Below, one piece after another: positions 6,403-15,100 of a stretch of 31,079 nucleotides of DNA. The notes under the pieces were generated by a model, which saw only the letters and a program-made list of their open reading frames with translations, was not told the origin of the DNA and searched no databases. The first letter of the stretch is position 1, and every line of letters starts with the position of its first letter. The stretch is from positions 1 through 31,079 of IMG/VR virus record IMGVR_UViG_3300028925_006759. The stretch is one strand, 5' to 3'. Position numbers and translations under genes: made by a program. This DNA comes from a virus.

Positions 6403-9400
6403 TAGTCCGGTAAGTCCTGACCTATAATAAATCCATCAAAAGCAGTTCCAGCGGCGTTCGTGCAAAGGAATCCATAAACGTCTGTATGTGCCGTTGCTGT
6501 AGACATAACTGGCACTATTGCTCCAGCCCATCTAACTGCTGCGGCGGCACCGCCAGTTGCAGAGTCAACATTAGTCCAAGCTACTGTAGCTGCTGTTTCG
6601 CCGCCAGCTACTTGTGTAATTCTCAGAATAAACTTTTGGCCTCTTGTTCCATTTGTAAACTCAATCTTTGTTACATTTGTGCCATCAGTTAACACCACGT
6701 TGAAAAGATTGCTTTGCTTTAAATCAAGACTGATAGTAGCACCCGAATCATCATTGGATTCACTCAATGCTTTGGGGGCATCGTTAGCGTGATGGAACTC
6801 ATTAACGCTGTTTCCAACTAGCGTAAGTCTGTCATGGCTTTCATCCCACAATAAATACTTGCCAGCTGTGGCACCAAAAAGCTTAACGTCATACCCTGTA
6901 TCATCAACACCAACCGTAAGCGTACCATCAAGCTGAACAGCACCATCAATATCAACAGCATCTAAATTCGTTGTGCCATTAATGTCGGCATTGCCTTCTA
7001 TGTCTAATGAAGCACCATCAATTTCTCCAGTTACCGTTATGCTGTCAACATAAGCGTCTTTCCATCGAACCCCAGTAGTACCTAAGTCAACATCGCTGTC
7101 AGACTGTGGGCCAAATATATTATCAGCAAGGTAAACCTGCTCTACATTGGCCGCATAGAAATGAATCTCGTCCGCTGTCTCAAAGTCAATCTTGGTTTGA
7201 TCGTCCTCACCAATTTTGATGTCGGCTGCTAATAGAGAAGTGATCGTTGTTTGAGCGGGCGTCACGGCTACATCATTAGCATTAGCGGTAATACCATTTC
7301 CACCTATAACATTGACAGTTGCACTTCCAGAATCAGCTCCTCCAGTCATACCAGCACCGGCTACCACTGCTGTAATATCACCAGCACCACCACCACTGGC
7401 ATCTTCAAACGCAGGTGGTGAACCTGCTCCCGTACTTGTTAAAACTTGTCCATCTGTGCCCGGGCCAACTGCTACAGGGTCACCACTAGCATCAAAAGTA
7501 ATAATTTGCCCATCAGTTCCACCCGCCAACTTAGCCAGAGTAATTGCATTATCAGCAACATGCGCCGTGTCAATCGACCCATCGACATAGTGTTCTGAAT
7601 CAATTTGGTCGTCGGCAATCAGCGCGGATGTGATTTGATCTGCTCCGATATGGGCAGTATCAATCGACCCGTCTACATACATATCAGAATCAATAGCATT
7701 ATCTGCAATCAAAGCTGCCGTAATTTGGTCATTGGCAATATGTGCTGTATCAATCGATCCATCAACATAATGCTCACTATTAACAGCATTATCTGCTATG
7801 TTATCTCCATCAATAGCATCAGCGCCAATATAAGCATGTGCTATCGCCGTTCCCTGCCATACTCCTGTAGCAATAGTGCCTACGACAGTAATTCCTAATC
7901 CGTCAATATCCGCCTTGGTCTGGTCTACTGTAGCACTTGCTTCAATAGCGTCTAATTTAGTTTTGTCTCCATTTGCAAATGCACCCTCAGAAGGCTTAAC
8001 CTGTAATGTAGAAATAGTGACGCCCTTCACTCCGGCTAAATCGGTTAACTCACTGTCCATTAACGCACCTGCTGCGGTTACGTTGGTGGCATCAGTCACG
8101 TCTGCTGCTGCTTCTACATTTAATGCAGTTAGGACTTCAGCTACGGTTAAACCTTCTACTTCTGTTCCATTGATTCTAAGAAAATCATCATCTGCTACTA
8201 CATCATTAGCTGTTAAAACATTTCCATCTGAAATACCTTTAGCTAAGGCTTTTACAAATGCGAGATTTGTTACTTCTGAATCCATTAATGCACCTGCTGC
8301 GGTTACATTGGTGGCGTCAGTTACATCTGCACTTGCTTCATTGGCATCTAATTTAGTTTGGTCAGCAGTTAAAAAAGTACCAGTAGTTGCTTTGACCGCT
8401 GCAATGCCAGCTAATTCGCTATCCATTAATGCTCCAGCAGCAGTTACATTGGTAGCATCAGTTACATCAGCACTAGCCTCTATACCATCTAGTTTAGTTG
8501 CTTGGTCATCACTCATTATTCCCCAAGCTGATGTTGTAGCAGCTGGAAGAGCGACATTGGTGCCATCACTAGACTCTACAGTCAGGGAAGTACCATTAGC
8601 TGTAGCAGAAAGATTTGTAGATACGTTTGTTGCTTTAGCTGTATTCGCAGCAATAGCTGAGTTAATTGAGTTAGCCAGCTTATCTGCTGTTACTTGATCG
8701 TCACCAATATGAGCCGTATCAATTGATCCATCTACATACATATCAGAATCAATACTATTGTCTGCCATTAAAGCTGCTGTAATTTGGTCATCGGCAACGT
8801 GGGCAGTTAAGACTGCATCATCAGCAATAGCCGCACTTACAATTGCATCATCAGCTATCAAAGCCGAAGTAATAGCGTCATCAGCAATTTCAGCGGTTCC
8901 AACTGCGTCATCAGCTAGGTGTTCATTGTCAATTGAAGCTGCTGCATAATGTTCTGAGTCTATTGTGTCATCGGCTATCTTTGCCCCAGTGACTGCATCG
9001 GCTGCAATCTTAGCGGTAGTAACGTTTAGGTCTGTTATGTTGGCTGTAACAATGGCGTCAGTAGCCAGCGTGGTTGTAATTGAAATAGCCTCTGAGCCAT
9101 CAAAGTTTGCTGTTCCCGTTACGTCTCCCGCAACCGCTATTGCTCTAGTTGTTGTTAGGGTGGCAGCGCTACCAGTAGTACTTTGGTTAAGTGTTCCTAT
9201 AGTAAATGTTAAATCAAACGGATCACCATCTGAACCGGGACTAACATCAGTCCAATTAATGGTAAGTCCACCAGCGCCAATAAATTTAACTTCTTCGGCA
9301 TTAGAGATAGATACCTCATCTCCACCGCCATCTTCAAGGATGAAGGCTGTCATTCCACCTCCGCCGCCACTTCCATTGGCAGCAGCAGTTACTCTACCCT

Positions 9401-12128
9401 GAGCATCTACAGTAATGTCAGCGGCTGTGTATGATCCCGCAGTTACTGACGTATTAGCTAGCTTGTCAGCCGTAACAGCATCGTCAGCAATATGAGCGGT
9501 GTCGATACTTCCATCTACATACTGGTCACTATCAACCGAGTTCGCAGTAGTTAATAAGAGAGTTTTTATCTCTGCTGCATCTTGGTCGGCTGTTGCACTA
9601 GCTTCAATGGCGTTAAGTTTCGTGTGGTCAGCATCTGTGAACGTATTAGAGTCAGACGCAGCTTCGACAGCAGCAGCTATCTCTGCATTGCTTTGGTCTG
9701 CTGTAGCGCTTGCTTCAATGGCATTTAATTTGCTGTGGTCAGTATCTGTGAATACATTAGAGTCTGTAGCAGCTTCAACGGCAGTTCGGATCTGAGCATC
9801 AGTTTGATCGGCTGTAGCACTAGCTTCAATACCATCTAATTTAGTTCCATCTGTAGCTACGTCTCTACCATCAAATGTAGAGTTAGTTGTGACTGCCCCA
9901 GCAAATGCACCACCAGCCAAAGGCATCTTGGCGGCAATTGAGTTAGTTACAGTCGTGGAGAAGTTTGCGGTGTCTCCGAGAGCTGCTGCTAATTCATTAA
10001 GAGTGTTTAACGCTCCGGGGGCAGAATCAATAAGGTCTGCAACCTCTGCTGCAACCTCTGCTACAACAAAAGCTGTTGTTGCTACTTGTGTCGTATTGGT
10101 TGCTACAGAAGCTGTTGGCGCAGCGGGAGTACCAGTGAAGGTAGGGCTAGCAATATTAGACTTAAGTGCTATACTATCTGTATACGCTTGACCAGAAGCG
10201 TAGAAGCTAGTGAGTGGAGTCTTGGTAGCTATGCTAGAGGTGTTAGTGCTTATGCTACTTGTATTGCTAGTTATTTGAGGCTGAAGAACTCCAGAAATTT
10301 TATATCCAGAAGCGGGTATTGCCGTAGTGTTGGTTGTTATATCTGCACGTAAAGCGCCAGAGGCGGTTGGAATTAACCCATTAACACCAGATATCGTATA
10401 AAGATTATTATTTACAATGATACCAGAAGATAGTGTGTACTTTTCTGCCCCTGCGGATACGCCATCAATCTGCGTTTGTAGGTTTCCAGATATGGCACCA
10501 CGACTATCTGTGTACGCCTGACCAGAAGCATAGAAACTAGTGAGCGGCGTCTTCAAGGATATATTTGATGTGTTTGTACTTATGCTGCTTGTGTTTGTGG
10601 ATATGCTAGACCTTAAAGCTCCCGAAGCCGTCACTATGTTGGTGGCATTAGTTGTGATGTCCTGCCTCAACGCTCCCGATGCGGTTGTTATATTGGTCGA
10701 GTTGGACGTAATGCTTGCTCTTAGTGCTCCAGAAGCAGTGGCTATGTCTGGAGCGGAGAATGCGGTTCCAGCAAGAGTAACACCATTACTAGCAGAGTAG
10801 ATCGTCGCATACGCCGTGCCTATCTCGGTAATATGGCCGTTTGAGTCAACTGTTATGTTTTGTATAAAAATCTCAGGCTCGCTAAAACCTACGCTTGAAG
10901 CTGCTGAAATGTTTGGATGAGCCGCGTTAATGGTCAGTGTACCATATGTATTATCATAAGAAGTGGTAACGTTTGAGCCGCCCGCAAATTTAATAGACCT
11001 ACCGTCATGTACTACATATGGGCCAGAAGCATCATCACTAAGTCTCCAAGATGTGAAGGCTCCTCCTGATGCGCTTGTAATACCAACTATGTGGCCATTA
11101 GAGTCTAGTGTTAGATCTTGTATAAAGGTATAGTCTGAATTGTTCACACTAGCTGGAGCTGAGATTACAGGGTGTACGGCTATATATCCAGCATCATTGT
11201 TTAGGAGGCTAACATTATCTCCCGCAGCTATTGTGGCGGCAGTTGTTTGGGTTGTTCCGTCTGAAAACTGGAACGAAGCTCCACTTATTGACCCAACATT
11301 GTTAACTTTGGCCATAGCAACCTGTGAGCTATTGTGCCACTCTTGTAGGCTAGCAGATTGAGCGGCGGCACCTCTCACTATGAGCGTAGGAGAAGCTGCG
11401 GCTCCACCTCTGAAGATTGATCCATCGGTTTTGTCTACATTGAACACCGTGGCAGACTCATGCTGAACCCAGAAGCCATTGTTAGTATTTATGTAGATAC
11501 CATTGTTCGCATCAGCAAAAGCTCCAGCAGACCCATTTTCACCAAACACATATCCGTAATTTGGAGCAACCGTCGGGGAAGATGGAGAGTCTTTAACGCC
11601 AAGCGTCCACTTGGGACTGGTTTCGTCCTCTAGATGTAGGGCGACCGTTCTATCATTTGTATTATCTACGTAGTATTGAAAGAATACGCCAGCGTCATTG
11701 CGCTTCATTGTGACTGGAGCAAGCCCATCTGTGGCAGAAGTTACTTGAATGGTTCCATCTGGAAAAGCTACTCCAGAATAAGAAGCTGGTATTCCACTGA
11801 CGTAACCCTCTGGGGTTATGAATGACGCCTTGCTTCCCGGCTGTGTGACAAATACTGTGGACACTCCAGCTAAGGTAATCTTAGATCCGCCATTACTACT
11901 GCTCAGAATCGTATCTCTGCTTAGAGTGTTTCCCGCAGATGTGTACGTACCAACGCCTACTTCATAGCTACCATCTGGAGTCTCTATGGCATAGTAAGTA
12001 GAATTACTATTACCTACTGTAGAAGAAAACGTGCTGAACCCACCAAAGGATCCGCCAAGAACTACGTCTGACGTACCCGTGGTGATAGTCGTTTCTTTTA
12101 CTCTATCTGCTAATATAAACGCCATCAT
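6402..12128 (-). CDS. Giant repeat-rich tail fibre protein (1908 aa)
   Basis: The N-terminus carries the DRVKE domain shared with the partial fibre at the left edge. Residues about 460-600 hold repeated TASGALR..I and TNTSSIST heptad-like units, probably a trimeric coiled shaft. At about 660-720 are two stock phage-fibre motifs, SPTFTGTPAAPTA...TTAFV and PGALNTLNELAAALGD. Residues about 760-1540 are short repeats: EASATADQ (three exact, one variant), VDGSIDTAH (five), and TDATNVTAAGALMDSE (three). Near 1680 a DLG...RWK..Y...SITV unit, also seen in the 1552-aa fibre, leads into a C-terminal domain (about 1730-1908) that likely binds the target or caps the trimer. Two ATGs start the frame (12128 and 12125); the second has better spacing from GGGG. 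Role: long side tail fibre. The size is large even for fibres. Confidence 0.9.
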   Translation of the reverse strand: MMAFILADRVKETTITTGTSDVVLGGSFGGFSTFSSTVGNSNSTYYAIETPDGSYEVGVGTYTSAGNTLSRDTILSSSNGGSKITLAGVSTVFVTQPGSKASFITPEGYVSGIPASYSGVAFPDGTIQVTSATDGLAPVTMKRNDAGVFFQYYVDNTNDRTVALHLEDETSPKWTLGVKDSPSSPTVAPNYGYVFGENGSAGAFADANNGIYINTNNGFWVQHESATVFNVDKTDGSIFRGGAAASPTLIVRGAAAQSASLQEWHNSSQVAMAKVNNVGSISGASFQFSDGTTQTTAATIAAGDNVSLLNNDAGYIAVHPVISAPASVNNSDYTFIQDLTLDSNGHIVGITSASGGAFTSWRLSDDASGPYVVHDGRSIKFAGGSNVTTSYDNTYGTLTINAAHPNISAASSVGFSEPEIFIQNITVDSNGHITEIGTAYATIYSASNGVTLAGTAFSAPDIATASGALRASITSNSTNITTASGALRQDITTNATNIVTASGALRSSISTNTSSISTNTSNISLKTPLTSFYASGQAYTDSRGAISGNLQTQIDGVSAGAEKYTLSSGIIVNNNLYTISGVNGLIPTASGALRADITTNTTAIPASGYKISGVLQPQITSNTSSISTNTSSIATKTPLTSFYASGQAYTDSIALKSNIASPTFTGTPAAPTASVATNTTQVATTAFVVAEVAAEVADLIDSAPGALNTLNELAAALGDTANFSTTVTNSIAAKMPLAGGAFAGAVTTNSTFDGRDVATDGTKLDGIEASATADQTDAQIRTAVEAATDSNVFTDTDHSKLNAIEASATADQSNAEIAAAVEAASDSNTFTDADHTKLNAIEASATADQDAAEIKTLLLTTANSVDSDQYVDGSIDTAHIADDAVTADKLANTSVTAGSYTAADITVDAQGRVTAAANGSGGGGGMTAFILEDGGGDEVSISNAEEVKFIGAGGLTINWTDVSPGSDGDPFDLTFTIGTLNQSTTGSAATLTTTRAIAVAGDVTGTANFDGSEAISITTTLATDAIVTANITDLNVTTAKIAADAVTGAKIADDTIDSEHYAAASIDNEHLADDAVGTAEIADDAITSALIADDAIVSAAIADDAVLTAHVADDQITAALMADNSIDSDMYVDGSIDTAHIGDDQVTADKLANSINSAIAANTAKATNVSTNLSATANGTSLTVESSDGTNVALPAATTSAWGIMSDDQATKLDGIEASADVTDATNVTAAGALMDSELAGIAAVKATTGTFLTADQTKLDANEASADVTDATNVTAAGALMDSEVTNLAFVKALAKGISDGNVLTANDVVADDDFLRINGTEVEGLTVAEVLTALNVEAAADVTDATNVTAAGALMDSELTDLAGVKGVTISTLQVKPSEGAFANGDKTKLDAIEASATVDQTKADIDGLGITVVGTIATGVWQGTAIAHAYIGADAIDGDNIADNAVNSEHYVDGSIDTAHIANDQITAALIADNAIDSDMYVDGSIDTAHIGADQITSALIADDQIDSEHYVDGSIDTAHVADNAITLAKLAGGTDGQIITFDASGDPVAVGPGTDGQVLTSTGAGSPPAFEDASGGGAGDITAVVAGAGMTGGADSGSATVNVIGGNGITANANDVAVTPAQTTITSLLAADIKIGEDDQTKIDFETADEIHFYAANVEQVYLADNIFGPQSDSDVDLGTTGVRWKDAYVDSITVTGEIDGASLDIEGNADINGTTNLDAVDIDGAVQLDGTLTVGVDDTGYDVKLFGATAGKYLLWDESHDRLTLVGNSVNEFHHANDAPKALSESNDDSGATISLDLKQSNLFNVVLTDGTNVTKIEFTNGTRGQKFILRITQVAGGETAATVAWTNVDSATGGAAAAVRWAGAIVPVMSTATAHTDVYGFLCTNAAGTAFDGFIIGQDLPD
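7520..9850 (-). repeat. Coding repeats in the shaft of the 1908-aa fibre
   Basis: This stretch encodes short protein repeats with matching but diverged DNA. VDGSIDTAHI/V appears five times (near 9500, 8720, 7770, 7660 and 7570). TDATNVTAAGALMDSE appears three times (near 8460, 8310 and 8080). EASATADQ appears three times (near 9820, 9710 and 9590), with a VDQ variant near 7930. Interspersed IADDAI/V units occur in the 9050-8670 part. Synonymous differences between copies show the repeats are old or selected at protein level rather than fresh duplications. Boundaries are approximate. Confidence 0.8.
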
Positions 12129-12137
12129 TGTACCCCG

Positions 12138-15100
12138 TTAAAAGACCATGATCTGGCCGTCTATGTGTAAGTTGCCAAGTTGATCCATATATGAGACAAC
12201 ATTGCCATCAGAGTCTTTCCACTCCTGTATTCTTTCCGTAGCAGAGGCGGGTTTCAGTTCGAGGGTGGCAGTCGGAGCTGTCGCATAAGAGCCTATAACG
12301 ACTCTCTTGTTTGTTGTGTCGCCTTTAATGGTGTCGCCGATATTAAGGACGTTAGACGATAGGTCTATGCTGGTTCCATCACTAAATCTTATGGATCCAA
12401 GGAGTCGTAGGTCGCCTTTCAGCTCTGCATAAGGAACCGATGGAGATGGCGAGAAGTATGAAGGGGTGGTGGACATGGCAGAAGAGTCATGTCTAAGGGA
12501 AAGCAGCGTGTTGTCAGATCCATCTGAGCCAGCGAACACGAACGCTATGCCGCCATCTGGAATTGCAGAGAGGGCATCATAGTGCCTTACTAAACTTCCA
12601 ACTTTATCTGTTCCAAAGAAGTTAATATTGTGGTCTACTGAGAATTCAACGATGTCATCCAAAGACGAGACGGCTAGCTTGGATTGGTTTACTTTAAAGT
12701 ATCTATCAGTTGTGTCTGGCCCAGTTTTACCAGTTAACAATATGTTATTTTTATCATTACCAAGCATAAAGTTATAATCTGATGATAGACCGTCTGCAAT
12801 GTCATCAAAACCAATTATAATATTGTTACTAATACTACTGGATATATTTGATGCTCCAGCCGCATATCCTAAGAATATGTTTTTACCACCAGTTGTAATG
12901 CCTTTACCAGCTTTAGATCCGAGCATCGTATTACTTGAACCACTGGTTATTTCTGAGCCAGCTAGGGCTCCTATTGCAGTGTTGTGGTCGCCAGCGTCCA
13001 ACTTGCTTAATGTTGACCACCCGTAAGCAGTATTAAAATCTTCTGTGTCGTATGGTCTTGTAGCTCCAGCACCCTTACCAACCACTGTGTTCCCTAAGCT
13101 GTCTGCGAAAACAGTCCTAGTTTCCAATGGATTACTTGGGTTTAGAACTAGGTTTGTTTGATTGCCACAATCGTCTTGGAAAATGAGTTTCTGACATTCT
13201 CCAGCAGCGTCAGAGGCAGTTACAAAAAGCTTTCCAAAGGATTCGAAGTTTGAGGCAATTCTACCCTGACCAAATTCCTGCATGGATATGTCGCCACCAA
13301 CCGCGAGCTTGGCGTTTGGAGTCTCAAGGTCAATTCCCACCTGCCGCGAGGGGTCAATAGAGATAGCAACGCTTTTAGCACCATCTTTATAAAGGCTGAT
13401 ATTTCCAGCGTCGTCTTGATATTCTACCTCTAACCCATCTGCGTTTTCTATATAGTTTGAGCCAGACAATAACTGCAATCGAGAATAATCGCCGTGGCCG
13501 CCAGTCACTCTGGCTACGGCATTTCCTGTAGATTGGACGTTGAATATGGTATTTGGCAGTGGGTTGGTTACCATGTTGGTTATACCAACTAAGCCAGCCC
13601 CCTTATAGTCACGCATAACTGTAAATGCATTTACGGGAGCGGTCATATCGTCATAAACAGATATATCAAGCCTGTCTGTTTTTTGGTTATGACCGTCTAC
13701 TACGTCTAACTTATCTTTGTAGTTAATATCAAAGCCATAGAAGTGTTCTTTATCGTCAGTCTTCTTCTTATTAGAAGTTCTTGAGATAAATTTTTGACCA
13801 ACAGTAACTCCCGACATAAGGGCAGAATAACTTACGGTGTAATCTGTCCCTGAGCTTAGGAAGTTAACATCTGAGATGTTATGAATTTTACCCTCTGGAG
13901 AAAGCGGGTTTGGCTTTATAAATTCTTCTCGCGATAGATATGTAGTATTGTCTTCTCCGAAGAGCTCTACCGTTGTTACGTCTGTCGAACCCTGCTGCGT
14001 AGTTGTTACGGAGGCATTAATAGCAGTGACGGTGGAATGATTAAGAACACCATACCGTATAGCGAGGCCGGCGGTGTCGCCCTCTGGCGTCTCAATAACT
14101 GGAGTAATATCATCCCTTGATTTTAGACGGGTAGCGAAATCCTCACGGATCTTCACGAAGGGTACGCGGGCAACGTCTTTGAGATAGTATGTAGCCGACG
14201 TGTTCTGGGAGACGGTTGCGTCAAGATATTCAATTATCAATCCCGTAATAGCAAGACAGTCTCTTCGTTGGTTGTCAGGCCACAACTCCCCGTAATCATC
14301 TTCTCGCCTATATGGATCGAAGGCAGAGTCAGCAGGAACGTCGTCCCCCTTTAGATATCTATACGGGGCAGAGGTTACAACAACTTTATCTGCGCCAATT
14401 GCAGCATCAAACTTGGCTTGAACTTCAGCGGCGGTATCACTACTATTGAATGTTACCTCAATTATTACAGTCTGACCGCCAACGCCGGGCGTATCGGGAT
14501 TGTTGTCAAGAGACTGATGAAAGTGTACTTGAATCCCGGGCTTGTAGCCTCCAGCACACACTGGGGCTGGCCAAGATACAAACGAACTCCCTCTGCCTAA
14601 AGGTTGGGGGCTCCAGCCGTAACCATTGATTGTATGTACTGAAGAGCTTGAATAGGCATCACTAATGGGGTATGCTGAACTAAAATGGCCCCAACTATAA
14701 GCAAAGCCAGACCAATCGAGTTGGAGATCATTAAGTTTTCGGTTGGGGTTCTTCGATGGGTGGTAATCAACAATTCTACGGTTGGCGAAGTGAGAGCTAT
14801 AACAAAGGAAGTCTGGAATTGCCCTATCTGAATCTAGATCCCCGCTGGCCTTCCTTCCATTTTGAACAGCGTAGGTGATTGCGGCAGCAACCTCGGCTAT
14901 AGTCATCGTAGAATTTAGGTTTGCGGTTCTTACGTTGCCACCACCGGCAGGTGTGTCTGTTGTAAATTGAAGGTAAAAATCCCCGTCATGCGTACCTTGT
15001 TTAAGTTGGAATGATTTTGATGTTGGTTCGTGTCTATAGCTATGCGTGGATGTGCAGCCAGCGCCAAGTGCTTCTTTCGCGGTGCCAGCCAACCCAATCA

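Noticed and set aside
7520-9850. CRISPR-like repetition in the fibre gene
   Set aside because: Repeats are diverged, in frame and translated, with no uniform spacers.
7312-10800. Several plus-strand reading frames of 60-273 residues opposite the 1908-aa fibre
   Set aside because: They are antisense shadows of the repetitive Ala/Thr/Asp-rich fibre gene. They have no ribosome-binding sites and low-complexity products.
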